From Struthidea cinerea (Eukaryota; Chordata; Aves; Passeriformes; Corcoracidae), in contig VZTI01004402.1 in NCBI GenBank assembly GCA_013397865.1, positions 546,427 to 610,426 on the forward strand: a stretch of DNA of 64,000 nt, given 5' to 3'. How positions within the stretch are numbered: position 1 is the stretch's first letter; the number at the start of each line of letters is the position of its first letter. The notes below the pieces were generated by a model, which saw only the letters and a list, made by a program, of their open reading frames with translations, had not been told where the DNA came from and ran no database searches. The position numbers and the translations under genes are program-made. Shown here piece after piece: positions 1 through 10,870 of this stretch.

Positions 1-731
1 AGAGCTAGAGCTGGCAGAAAAGAGAAGGTGGACAGGAAGTGTGAGGGGATTATTTCCAGGCTGACAGAGGTGCCTACGAGTAAACTCTTTGGTGGTGCCA
101 TTCTAAACACTTCATCTCCATATAAGAACTTTGCATTCCCAAACCTGCTAAAATCCTGAAAGTTTGAAGTGGAATCCTGCTATGGTTAATTTAAGTCAAA
201 TACAGCCTGAGTGTTTGGCTCCCTAAAGGATCTAACTATAAATCATATATCCTTGTGACATCTCCCGTATCACAGAGGAAAAGTGCCCCACATCCCTTTT
301 CTGTGTATTTTCCTTGTCACTTGCCTTGCACACACCTCTGCCTCTCCCTGTCAGGAGCTGGTCCTTGTTCCACAGTTGTGCAGCACCCAATACAACAGAG
401 CCCAAGCCCACAACTTCATTTCTGGGGTGCTATTGCCAGGCTGATAGAGAAATCACTGCAACCAGCAGTTAAAGCTGCTTTTAGGCAGCACAGTCCTGGA
501 AAGGAACAAATCCAGGGAAGGGCTGCGTGCCTGCAGTTCCCACTGACTCCAGCCCAGGCTGTGGTAGCTCGGCAGCTCTCAGCATCTCGGAGGATTTATT
601 CTGCAGCGTGTTTGCTTTTGCCTCCAGTGTGCAGCGTGAGGAAGGCAGCAGTGTGACTGGAAACCACAGCTCCCAGCCACTTCTCCCTCGGTGTTGAGTG
701 AGACACTGAGCGCTTGCAGACCGGCCCTTAC

Positions 732-809
732 CTTTCCCAGGCGGGCGCCGCAGCGGGAATAAAAACAAAACACGGAGCTGAATTTATTTCTAGCCAGCGG
801 AAATTTCAT
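732..809 (-). other. Candidate 5' exon with strong splice donor (minus strand)
   Basis: On the minus strand an ATG at 809-807 opens a 26-codon frame beginning MKFPLARNKF. It runs into a donor-like string, AAAG/GTAAGG, whose GT is the complement of 730-731. No partner acceptor or downstream exon could be assigned, because the window ends only about 0.7 kb further on that strand. The predicted peptide matches no family I know. It could be a first exon of a transcript leaving the window on the left, or chance. Confidence 0.2.
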
Positions 810-1060
810 ATTGAGGGTTACAGGCGTCCTGTGCCTCTTAAAAGCCAGTAATAAAATGCTGCTCTCAATTACAAATTGTATTTACATTTTAAACCCCCAT
901 ATGGTTTGGGGGGGGTGGAGGGAGGTTTCGAGTGCATTAGCAGCAGCGCTGTGCCATGATTAGTTACAATTTTTTGCTCTTTGTAATGAACAATTAATGC
1001 CTCCACCTTTTTTTCTCTCTCTTGCAAACTAAGCCTGTGGCTATGCCAGGTATGCTCAGT
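780..1060. promoter_or_regulatory. Candidate conserved regulatory block
   Basis: An AT-rich stretch containing several homeodomain-type cores in close spacing, such as TCAATTACAAATTG near 868-881, TTAGTTACAATT near 960-971 and GTAATGAACAATTAATG near 983-999. It is broken only by a short G run at 907-914. Such texture is typical of vertebrate non-coding enhancers. Conservation cannot be seen from one sequence, so this is inference. Confidence 0.3.
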
Positions 1061-1324
1061 AAACAAGACACAACTCCTGCCTCATGTTATGAACCAAAAC
1101 AAGCAAATGGATGGAGATGACCATCTCTGAAAGGCCTCCTGGAACAGGATTCATATGCTGAGTATAAACTCAATGACGATTGATTTTTTTTATCTAACTT
1201 CCTGGGCTAAACTTTTCAAAATGTAGGGACATTTAACAGGAAAATGCAAAAAGCATGCAAATGTGCACAGCTTCATCCTCCTGTGCTAGGAAAATCAAAT
1301 CCCTTCTCACTGCCCTCAAGCACT

Positions 1325-1727
1325 GCTGAAGGCAAAGCAGTCCTTGTGTTACACCTCACAACAGGACCTGCTAAAGGGTTTTACTCCAACATTCTTCTAA
1401 GTCCCCTTTAAGTACCAAAAGGCCGCAATTAGGTCTCCTTGGAGCCTTCTCCAGGTTGAAAAACTCCGACTGCCTCAACCTTTCCTCATAGCTGAAGTTT
1501 TTCAGCCCTCAGAGCATTTTTGTGCCTGGCCTCCTCCAGCAGGTCCTTTCCTGTGCTGGGACCCCGGAGCTGGATGCAGTGCTCCAGGTGGAAATCCCAC
1601 CAGAGCACAGGAGAGGGGCAGAATACCCCCCTCACCTGCTGCCCATGCTGGGGGGTGAGCCCAGGACTCAGGGCTGCTCTTGACCCCTTCATCCCAGCCC
1701 AGACTGATCCCAGGGGTTGCTCTGCAC
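1325..1727 (-). mobile_element. CR1 LINE fragment, inverted
   Basis: Read on the minus strand, this matches the 3' half of avian CR1. Its reverse complement carries the hallmark blocks found in plus-strand reading: ggtctccttggagccttctc (about 1431-1450), the run of cctttcctcata around 1480, tttgtgcctggcctcctccag (1520-1539), and the ctccaggtgg block (about 1581-1590). The copy lacks the CR1 3' terminus at its low-coordinate end. It also seems to have lost about 100 bases near 1660, where two normally separated CR1 blocks abut. ORFs over this stretch on both strands are decayed repeat sequence, not host genes. Confidence 0.9.
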
Positions 1728-1768
1728 AGCTGGGAGCAGAGCTGGGAGCAGAGCTGGGAGCAGAGCTG
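1728..1768. repeat. 12-bp minisatellite, 3.4 copies
   Basis: Three exact tandem copies of AGCTGGGAGCAG (1728-1739, 1740-1751, 1752-1763) followed by the first five bases of a fourth. It abuts the 5' side of the inverted CR1 copy, so it probably arose by slippage within or at the edge of that element. Confidence 0.95.
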
Positions 1769-1779
1769 TGCCAGTTTAC

Positions 1780-2125
1780 CACAGTGAAACTGCTTTGCTT
1801 TTATTTACAAATAACACATTTACGACACAAAGGCTATAAATGCTATTTCATTACTTTTACTGCTTATTTAGGTATTTCCCTAAAGGGCTAATACAGCATT
1901 GCTGTTGTGTTACTATTTCAGCTCCTGTTTTTACAGAAGTTTAGTTTGCAGCTAAACCATTCGGCCTATCTGGGGCTGAGGCTGAGCTCAGAGCTCAGCT
2001 TTGGACGGGGAGCACATTTGCTGTAATTAGATTTGTGGGTTTAGGTGTTTGGGGTTTATTTTTTTACTGTATAACTCTGTAATAAAAAGAAATGTCTGTA
2101 ATTTATAGCCCAGCATTTGGCAAGT
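1780..2125. promoter_or_regulatory. Candidate conserved regulatory block
   Basis: AT-rich block with spaced homeodomain-like and forkhead-like words: TTATTTACAAATAAC near 1800-1814, CATTACTTTTACTG near 1849-1862, and TGCTGTAATTAGATTTG near 2020-2036. It includes a 19-base odd palindrome at 1981-1999 (GCTGAGCTC, A, GAGCTCAGC). No coding frame and no repeat signature were recognised. Enhancer function is inferred from texture only. Confidence 0.3.
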
Positions 2126-4651
2126 GGCTTGTCTGGTCCAGGACTGGTTTTTTTTCATGGCTGAAATTTTAAATTTAGGTGAGAATTTCAAAGAAGCTTA
2201 CTACCCACAATTATGGCAGATGTTCAGTGCTGCCAAGCTCAAGCATTCAAAAATAATGAATCAGGCATGAAAATACCAGTATTAACTCAAAATTAGAAGA
2301 CATAGACACAAACTGACACCCACACCCCCACATGGATATACAAGTACCTCTGAATAAGGCTAATATTTAATTTTGTATCAAATTCACTCCTGATGAAAAT
2401 TTACTTTATTATGTCTCCATATAGAATGTGATATTTGTGACATTGAAAAAATCTTATAAGCAAAGACATTTTGATGTTGGATTAAGTATACTTAAGGCAA
2501 TAAAATGAAAAAGGTTTTTATTTTGCTTAATAAGCAGCAGTTTTCAGTGAGAACCTGGGACTAAATTAGTCTCTATGCCACAATATTGCATCAGTTTGGC
2601 TCATGACTTTGGGTTCCTTTTTTTAGCATTCTGGTATTTGTTTTCCATATGCATTTTTTTCCCCAAGCTTTTCTCTACAATAATGAAAGCTCAAAAATTC
2701 CTGTTTTGAGTTCCACACAAGCTAAGATTCTGTAATCATCCAGCTTTGGGAACTCCACACCTAAAAAGAACACTAAGCATGATAAGAATCACAAAAATAC
2801 CGGGAAAAACGTGAACAAGGCGTGTTGCTTTTCTTTCTCAAGAAAGCTGAAACTCTTTCTTTGCAAGAGTTCAATCCCCAGCATAACAAATACCTGCCCA
2901 TAAAGAGAACTTCTAAGACTTTCTGAAAAATACAATTGCTCTTTCAGGTGCCTTTGTAGAGCAAATCCTCATCAGATGGTACAGACAAACGCCAACAAAT
3001 AGAGAACTGGAGTCAAAACATGTTCTGTGAGCGCACCCACATTGCACTGCACCTGTATGAGTGCACTAACAGAACATTTGCTGCACTCGGGGAATGTAAA
3101 TGTTTGTGTTTAGGCGCTGTGAAAGAGGGAAATGCAGCACTGACCCAGCTTCCTCCAGAGGTATCCCGGAGCAATGGAAGTGTGCCGCTGACTTCCACTG
3201 ACCTGGGATCCAGTCCTGGGAGTGAAAAGGTGAGAAAGTCTCTGCAGGACTTTGAGAGCATGTCCTGCGTCCAGGCACCATGGGGAAAGTGCTGATGGTA
3301 TCCCACTCTCCCAGTGCACAGCACCGCTGCAGGGACTGACAATGTTTTCTTAAAGCAGAAGCCCACTTGCCCGTGTTGCTGTAATCAAAAGAAGTGATGC
3401 CTTGGTGCTGAAACCCCGAGAAGCGATGGCACATTAACACCATGTTGCTGGAATACATCAGGGCAATTGTGCTCTGGCTGTGTTACTGACTGCAGGGCAT
3501 CTCAGTAACAACACTCCAGTAACCCAGTCCCCCTGCCGAGGTGAAAGAAACATCTTAATGGGAGACCCTGACATTTCTGCAGACCCATCTACATTCCTGC
3601 AAATCAACACAGCGATTGCCCTCGCATGAGGTCACAGGGAGCCCTGTAAAAACATTTAATCACAAAAAAGTCCAAACCCCAAGTCAAAACATAACTCACA
3701 GGAGCAGTGAAACCAGGCTGGGCTCCCAGCTAACTGCACTGACTGGGGAAACAATCGGGGTAGTGAAAGAAGGGCATTTCAGAGCTCTTCAAGAAAAGCT
3801 TTAGCAGTGTTCTATATCATGAGTCAAAAACTCAAAAGCCTACAGTGGTCACAGAGCAATTCACTTGGAAGAATTCATGCAAAATGTCATTTGTTCTGGC
3901 TACTGGATCTGAAGCTACCAGGGCATATAACTGTTTATTCATGTTTTAAAGCAACACTGATCCTCAGCCAGGCCTGGGAACGTTTCAGCAGACCCTGCAA
4001 CAGAAAGAATTACCTATACAAAAGAACTGCACAAGATAAACTGAAATAGTTTTTAAAAAAGCATAAGCCTGTCATAGAGATTCTCATTCCAGTTCCAGTG
4101 ACAACCTGCTGTTGATACTGATTTTGTACAAGTACAGCATCAGCTGGAGATTAAACCTTGCCCCACCATGGCTCTGACACTACGAGTCCTTCTTTTGTCT
4201 CAGTCAAAGCTCAGTCAGCATAAGGGGCTACAAGGGAAAGTTTGTGCAGAGTGAGCCAGAACACGACTGCACAGCAGTCACAGTGCAGAAACCAAACTGA
4301 GAACTAAACACACAGCAGCCTTCTCCCCTTCCAAAGCTGGGGCGGTGGGGATCAACATGTACTCACCAGGCCAGCTGGAACTCACATTCAAATGGCCCCT
4401 GTGCTGAAAACACCAGAGATGTTCAGTGATCTGGCCTGTAAAGCACAAAAGCATTTCCATGGGCAAGGTTCTGCTTTCAGAAGAAATTTTATTCAGAACT
4501 TCCCTTGGAGGTTTTGGGTTTATTTTGATTTTAAATTCATTTCAGCCTGAAATCTTGGGGCTTGATTCTTACATCTTGACAAGTCATTCATGTCTATGCA
4601 GACTGGAAGCAAGGAGCTTCCTGCTGAGAGTGTCAGGCAATCCACACTCAC
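2126..4651. other. Non-coding interval, no gene recognised
   Basis: Unique-looking DNA without a recognisable gene or clear transposon. ORFs between 3010 and 3460 overlap on both strands. One plus-strand segment (3114-3229) lies between an AG preceded by tgtttgtgttt and a donor-like AAAAG/GTGAGA and is open in one frame. The acceptor is weak, and an open frame of this size is common by chance. Confidence 0.5.
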
Positions 4652-4889
4652 CTTTCCGTGGGCACAGTGTGCATCTCCCAGTGCCTGCTTGTTCCTGCCC
4701 AGTGTTCCAGTGCAGATCCACCTCCAGGAGCAATGCAGGCACCGTGGGAACACAGGTGACCGGTGTGCTGGCACCTGTCCTGTTCTGCCAGCCCTGCCAC
4801 AGGACAGGTGACCTCTTGCAGACAGGCAGGACAGACCACACGGAATGTTAATTTCTTGCCCAACTCCATTAAGGGCCATCAGAGTTCAT
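4652..4889 (-). other. Candidate exon, minus strand, splice-bounded
   Basis: On the minus strand the segment is preceded by an acceptor-like tract (ttgcttcattctacag) and followed by a consensus donor AAAG/GTGAGT. It is GC-richer than its surroundings. An ATG at 4879 follows an in-frame TGA and opens 76 codons ending in phase 0 at the donor. The peptide (MALNGVGQEI...) is Cys- and Arg-rich with no known domain. A non-coding exon is as likely as a coding one. It contains the 12-bp inverted repeat at 4772-4810. Confidence 0.25.
4772..4810. repeat. Perfect 12-bp inverted repeat (hairpin potential)
   Basis: CACCTGTCCTGT at 4772-4783 is the exact reverse complement of ACAGGACAGGTG at 4799-4810, with a 15-base spacer. 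Each arm contains a CACCTG E-box core. It could fold as an RNA hairpin inside the candidate minus-strand exon, or act as paired E-boxes in DNA. Confidence 0.9.
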
Positions 4890-5699
4890 CTGTAGAATGA
4901 AGCAACATGATTCAAGCCGGGTGTCAGCAAGCCAGTGACAAGCACTGACAGTGGAACCTCTGCCTTCTAGGTCCCAGAGACCGAGCTCTCTCTGCTCATT
5001 AATATTTTACATTATTTTTATTCGTTGGTATTTTTGTTAGAGTGCTCTACCATAGGTAGCCATCCACTTCTTGCAAACTCGAGGCAATCTCTTTCAAGCA
5101 AACCTGTGATGCTCATAACAATCTTTCTGTATTGAACTGGGATTTCAAGGAAAATTTGGGATTTCACTAAAAAACTGCAGACTGTTTACGATGTTGTGCA
5201 TTTGGTTTGCCGATGGTGGTTTTGGTGAAAAAAATTTGAGTGAAACCTGATTAATCAAAACAATCCTGTTTCTGAAAGAAGACTTTGGATGTTTTCAGAT
5301 TTTCAGACTAATCCAGAAAGACACCAAATTTTGTGTCAAAACATGTAAAAATATGTTCAGATTTAAATGTCAAAAATAAACATTGTGTCAGTTTGTGAAG
5401 AATTGAGCACAAAGCAGCAGCAAAATGTGAAAATCTTATCATGAAACACATAAATATTACTTCTTACCCAGCTACACAGATGCTACTACACAGCAACAGA
5501 TCCCATGAATGTGCTTGGGAGAATATTAGAAATACCTAAAATGCCAGAGTGAAAGCATAAAGGGCAAACAGATTTAGTAAATCGTGCTGATTTCAGCTCT
5601 TCCTGAAAAGGTTGTAACGTCACCTGCAAAGTATCCAAAGGAGTAGTTATTTCTTTTTTAAGTGAACGCACAAAACTTTGAGCAGCCTATTGCTGTTTG
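4890..5699. other. Non-coding AT-rich interval
   Basis: No gene or clear repeat. The stretch 5220-5400 is rich in repeated ttttgg, gaaa and aaatttt words and may be remains of an old repeat, but I cannot name it. Confidence 0.5.
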
Positions 5700-5965
5700 T
5701 TTCTGTTGGGAACTGGTTTGTGCTGTGTCTGAAGGGCGATTCCCACCCCGTGCCCAGCACCCAGCAATGAGGTTAAATTGGTTTGGATGATATCAGCTAT
5801 ATGTAATTAAACCAGCAGCCCATGGCCGGGCCTTTCTGTGCCCATGTTAGGTGTTAAATTAAGGTCTGATTAAGAGTGTGCTGCTGCAGTGAAGGTCAAG
5901 GACTAAAGATCACAAGCTTTGTTTCATCTAATAACAATAAAGACTGTCTGGCTGCCAAATACCAC
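5700..5965. promoter_or_regulatory. Candidate conserved regulatory block
   Basis: Contains TATGTAATTAAACC (about 5799-5812), TTAAATTAAGG (5853-5863), GGTCAAGGACTAAAGATCACAAGCTTTGTTTC (5894-5925, a nuclear-receptor half-site followed by TCF/LEF- and SOX-like words) and AATAACAATAAAG (5931-5943). No reading frame or transposon is seen. The dense array of developmental transcription-factor words suggests an enhancer, by inference. Confidence 0.3.
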
Positions 5966-5988
5966 AACAGCCCTTGTTCTGCTATCAG

Positions 5989-6252
5989 ACTGCTGTCCAG
6001 CTAGAGGGATCTGATTTCACTGGTATCCCTTTTCAAACCCCACTTCTAAGAGGGTTTGTTGCTGTTTCATCTGTATTAAGCAGCACTGTGTTACCCGAGG
6101 CTATACAGTACGTTCTATATGATCAAAGCAGAAATGCAGCAGCTTCTGACGAAGAGTTATCGTGGCTGAGGGGAGCAAAATATCAAGGAAGGAGAAAAAA
6201 AGATACAGAGCTACAAAATACCAGGTCGTGCCACCAAAGTAAACACCCACAG
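5989..6252 (+). other. Candidate exon with consensus donor
   Basis: An open frame runs through this 264-base segment. It starts after ccttgttctgctatcag and ends at CACAG/GTAAGTTC, a near-perfect donor. The frame has no ATG at its beginning, so it could only be an internal exon. The peptide, which includes the run GAKYQGRRKKDTELQ, shows no domain I know. Open frames of this length are expected several times by chance in 64 kb. Confidence 0.2.
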
Positions 6253-9200
6253 GTAAGTTCAGAACGTGAGACCACACAATGGTGGAAACTGTGCACATGT
6301 GTTTGCTTGGAACAAATCACAGGCTTGTCCCACCAGCAGTCAGCAGGAGAGATGTGTCAAACAGGACAGACAGGAGATAAAAGCAAAGTGGTGAAGAGAA
6401 AAGCCAGCAACTTATTTGTAGGATGAAGACAAGAAGTGGTGCATGAGGGCTTCTCCCTGCATAAGTGTTTTCCACAAAGACGGGTCAGGAAGCATTAGCA
6501 GAGCAGTTGTCTGTTAGGAAAGAACAAAATTCCTAATAGCCCAACAAAGTCTGCTCCCGAAAGATGCCCATACCCTTCCCCAATGAGTATAGGGTACTGG
6601 GACATGTTTATTTCCTGAAAAGGAGGGCGGAGCAGAGCAAGAAACCATATGGCCCCAAAATAATCTCTCACAGACACATCCTATTCCATACTTGGGGTCC
6701 AATTTCAGAGCAGTTACTGATTCATTTTTCAAGAGTCATCTGAAGTGTCTTTCATTTGCTCCTAGTACTTCATAGACTATTAATAGAGCAGTGTCGTACC
6801 TGGAAGGACAATTTTGCTGCTCTGTGAGGCTGCACACAGAAAACTCCTCACAGGGACACACTAACACACTAAAGCCAGAGTTTGGTCAGTTCTTTGTGAA
6901 TTGCTTGATACGTGTGATCAAAAAAGTTCCTTGAAGAGTCTTGATGCTTTGCATTTCAGGATTGGAGTTTGTTTCCTGACAAGCTCTGAGTGAATCCCAA
7001 AAGGTTCAATGATCCAGCTCAGCATGGATTAGCTTCCAACTCTCTGCTGTTGCTGCTGAGCTACAGATCTCTGCAGAGCAGACTTTGCTGTGGGAGCTCC
7101 CAGACTTCCTGGAATCTGAGTTGCATCAGAAATACAGTGAACACCACAAAATAGCCAGGTGTGAAAAATGACTTCTCCAGAACAAAAGAAGTATGTTCAC
7201 CACTGGGAGTCAATGCCTGAACTGGAAAGCAGAGCTTTACTGAATTAAGAAATTCCTGTATACCTCATTTCTCACCTATTCGTGAAAATACAATGAATCA
7301 TGTGCCAGTCCCACTTGAGTCCAATTTTCTAATGATAATGAGAAACTTTTTCTGTCACCACTTAAATTTCAGAACACCAAACCTAAAAAAATTCCAATCA
7401 AAGGGAAGGTTTGGTTTGGTTTGGTTTGATTCACCTCCTGATCATTCTTATTCCTGAATTTTGCAAGCAAAGATTGCACACTGAGAACCACAGCTCTGTT
7501 GCCATGTTAGAGATGGTGGTGAAAGCTTTTAAACACAAAGGTTTAACACTGAACATAGATATCCATATTATCTGGATGACAGAGCTGAGAAGTCCTGATT
7601 AACTGCTGCCAGTCGAAGGAAGCTGCTTTTGGAAATGATCGTTCATTTTGTAAATCAAACCACAGCAGATAAGGTACATTTCAGAGATTTAAATTGAAGT
7701 ACTTCAGCCTGGATCCAAACAACATCCAAGTTCAGTACAGGCTGCAAGTCAGAACAGCACAGCTCAGCCCCTGGCTGGAGCAGCATGACAGCATCGTGTC
7801 CTTACATCTGTGACTTCCCAGGGTGAATTCCAGGTGTCACCAGCAAGTGGCCCAGGGATGGCTCTTACCATAAACAGGGAGTGAACTCAGGCTCCTGCTC
7901 CCGCCTCTGGAGCTGTTGAGAGAAGGATTGCTTTTGAAAACTTTCCAGCCCTGTCTCAGGGAGCTGCATTACGTTATCTCAGTATCTGCACCAGTCCCTG
8001 AGCTGCACTTAAGCTCCTATAAGAGGGATTGTTGTACATATTATGGTAATGTCATTTATTTATTTTACGCAACTGGAAAATTTAAGGGCAACCACTTCAC
8101 TTCTGTGCTGTGTAGATTAGAGTCCTCACAGTAACACCTGCTTACTGAACAGACAGCAAAAAAGCCCTTGTATTCCTTCTTTATTGCAATGTATTATTAT
8201 AGCTTGAATGGTTCCTAGTGACTTCCTAAGATTGATGTTAATATTCTAATCGGAGTCTCCCCTCTGGAGTTTTATTGTGGATTTTGAACATTCATTTCAT
8301 TTAACATACACGTGGGACCAAGTCTGGTGGTTCCAAAAATATTTGTAGTTGGAAATCACAGTGATTTTGTGTTAGGCTCAGTGCCAAAGAAATCACAAAT
8401 CAGAAGTCTGTTATAGCGTAGTTCTAATTTCTTGGCATCAAAATTCCTCTTTATGTATGTGCATAGTGTGATGTTTTCCTGGGCCTTATGGCACTAACAA
8501 TTAACTGAGAAATGCACTGCTTATCTGTTTTCCAGGGTTTGTGGTGGAACTAGAGAGCTTGTCTAGCTGGCTGGGGATTCACAAGGATTTTATGGACTTC
8601 CTGTGTGAGCCGGAGCCTGCCCATTGGATATGCATCACTCTCTATCACAGCTGGTGTTTTGAACCGAAACTGTGGAGTAGAAATTTCATCCCTGATTTTT
8701 GTTGGCTGGATTGATTGTTTAGTCTAGGAACTCTCAAGGAGACTTTCTAGGTGCTGGAATTCCTCTTTTTCTTCAGTCAGCAGCTGATGCTGTATGGTGA
8801 ACATCAGAGTCTAGATTCACATCTTAGTGAGCAAAGATTTATGTTCCTCCTAACGCTCCTTGACGTTAATGAGTATTGCAGACATGTATCCCCATGGATT
8901 AAGCTGAGAACATACCCCAGAGTGTGTGTGGAGTTTGTCATTAGGGTATCAGACTATTAAAACCAACAGAGAAATTCCAAGGGTAAGAAAGCAATTGGAT
9001 CTCTCCCCTTCTCTCTGCTGGAGCACATGTAAGAGATACACTTTAAATCTTCTCGTATTTCCAGCCCTCTCACGCTGATTCCTGCACTCGTTTTTGGTTG
9101 TTAATGACTTCAAAGAAGAATTGATTGCCACTTTTAAGGCACTTCCCATAACAACGTTATGGGAAATAAGTTGCTGGAAGAGAATATTTCTGTAGCTTTA

Positions 9201-9949
9201 TAGTGGTCTCTAATGAGGGAATTTCCATGTGGCTGGGGGAGACAAGGCAGTATTTTTCCTCAGCTGGCTGTTTCAGGGATGGGATCAATACAATGGGATG
9301 ACCCTGTACACTCCATTACCTGGGGACTGTGGCTCCTTAATGAAAGACTATGGATCCTGGGATGTGCCACCTGAGAGCAGAGCATCGGCCACCGAAGGCT
9401 CACTCGGGCTGCAGCACAGCAGGCTGGCTCCTGCAAATCCATGTGTAGGTGCTTGCTCTCCCCTGCTCAGTGCTCCAGGCTTTGAGGATATTTTGGGAGG
9501 CACACAGTCAGCTCCATTATCTGGACATCCTGGGGACAACTCAACTGCGACGCAGATAAACCAAACACAAAAAACAGACTTCAGGATGTAAATTCAGTCT
9601 CCCCCAAACCATGTGTAAAACTGACCTGTGGGAGAGAGTCAGTGCAGAATTACCACGTCCCTCAACTCCCATGATCTACCTTCAACAAACCACTTTGGAG
9701 CCAGGATTCTTGGATTTTCTTCCCAATATCCCAGCCATAGGGCAGACATAACTGCTGTGTGTCTGGTTGATAGGAATTCTCTGGGCTGACTCTTGTCACA
9801 CATGAGGTTTATTAGCCCTGTGTAATCCTGCCTGTACCAGCACACTGCAAGATGGAAATAAAAACTTTATGTTTTCCCTCAGAGTCACTTGAGATCTTTT
9901 GGAGAAAATTTTTGTAGGAGAATTCTGATTTAGCTAATTTGAAAGCACT
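6253..9949. other. Non-coding interval, no gene recognised
   Basis: About 3.7 kb with no recognisable exon set or named repeat, apart from the short GGTTT microsatellite at 7408-7427. ORFs are under 125 codons and unremarkable. Confidence 0.5.
7408..7427. repeat. (GGTTT)n microsatellite, 4 copies
   Basis: Four tandem copies of a five-base G/T unit directly visible in the sequence. The ORF starting at 7411 begins inside it. Confidence 0.9.
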
Positions 9950-10130
9950 GGCTCCTGGATCAGTCACTCCCCTGGAAACACACCCATTGCTCCCTCAGTA
10001 AAAGAAAGAAAAGAATACTAACAGAGATTTCTAAAATATTTTGAGATCTGTGAATATAAAGGGCTGTCTGTAAAGTGTTTAGAAAACTTCAAAAAAAAGG
10101 TGCTACATAAATGCATATTTATTGCAGTGC
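9950..10130 (+). mobile_element. MIR-like ancient SINE fragment
   Basis: The right half resembles the MIR/L2-type 3' section: ttttgagatctgtgaa, then aaagtgtttagaaa, then gtgctacataaatgca. In family members these correspond to the 'cactttgagatc ... gcgctatataaatg' tail. The left half (gtcactcccctgg ... ccctcagtaaa) is a diverged match to the central MIR region. Old and degraded; boundaries approximate. Confidence 0.55.
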
Positions 10131-10449
10131 TGACATTCTTGTGGCAGCTCTGAATGCAGAATCAAAAGCAGAGGGGGCAGAATGTAAGTCAGAATAAGAA
10201 ACTGTCAGCGTTTAGCCTCTATCTTAAACTGCTTTGAAATGTTGCAGACATTCGGAGACTCTAGTTTGCCAATATTGTATGTCCTACAGTAATTACACCA
10301 ATCTGGAATATAAATTTTCCTTCCCCCTTCTGAGAGAAGGCAAAGCTCTTAGAGATACACACAAATGGAGGTCTAATCCCACAAACTTTAATGCCTGTAC
10401 CTAATATCAGGCAGCAGAGTTGTCCCACTGATTTCAATGGCTCTGCTCA
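10131..10449. other. Non-coding interval
   Basis: No gene seen. A segment near 10411-10450 (cccactgatttcaatgg) resembles a word common in ancient amniote repeats. Confidence 0.4.
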
Positions 10450-10870
10450 GATGCATGTGTGGAAACGTTTGTGTGATTAGAAGTTAATCATAATAAATGC
10501 CAGTTCATAAGAGATCCCTGTGTAAACAATCTATTTCTGCATGCAAGTGATGATTTTATGGCTGTTCTGTAATTCTGTGTAGAGGCTTTGTGAAGAAGTC
10601 TTATATTTTCTAAAGCACTAGAATGCTTCTGATATGTTTTTCATTGCTAGCTCTTTGGGGGCTAATTAAAAGAAATATCTGTTAAATTTATTCATTGCTT
10701 GGTTCCTTGAAAGCAAGAGGCACCTGGCGTAAACATTAAAAAGAAAAGCAGGCAGCAGCCAGACCTCATCATATATTAGATGCATTAGGACACTTTATTT
10801 ATAAATATGAAATTGGTTTTAATGACTTCAAAAGGAGGAAATGCCAGGAACAGCATAATACGAGCAAGCT
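10450..10870. promoter_or_regulatory. Candidate conserved regulatory block
   Basis: AT-rich block with closely spaced homeodomain and MEF2/forkhead-like words: AAGTTAATCATAATAAATG (about 10481-10499), GTGTAAACAATC (10520-10531), GGGGGCTAATTAAAAG (10657-10672), ACTTTATTTATAAATATG (10792-10809) and GGTTTTAATGAC (10815-10826). No coding frame or repeat family was recognised. Regulatory role is inferred only. Confidence 0.3.

Larger units (their letters stand above)
1..1324. other. Non-coding flank, no gene recognised
   Basis: No convincing coding exon of known family is visible. The first 700 bases are ordinary mixed-composition DNA. From about 700 it becomes GC-richer with a few CpGs (715-765), then AT-rich (780-1060). 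ORFs here are short and overlap on both strands, as expected by chance. Confidence 0.5.

Noticed and set aside
1486..1891. ORFs of 98 and 123 codons on both strands
   Set aside because: They lie in or across the CR1 LINE copy and its adjoining minisatellite; decayed repeat, not host genes.
3114..3229. Open plus-strand segment ending at AAAAG/GTGAGA
   Set aside because: The acceptor is weak and a 38-codon open frame is common by chance; not strong enough to call an exon.
5974..6426. 150-codon plus ORF as a complete gene
   Set aside because: It begins with a TTG rather than an ATG and shows no domain; a few ORFs of this length are expected by chance. Only the splice-bounded part is kept as a weak exon candidate.
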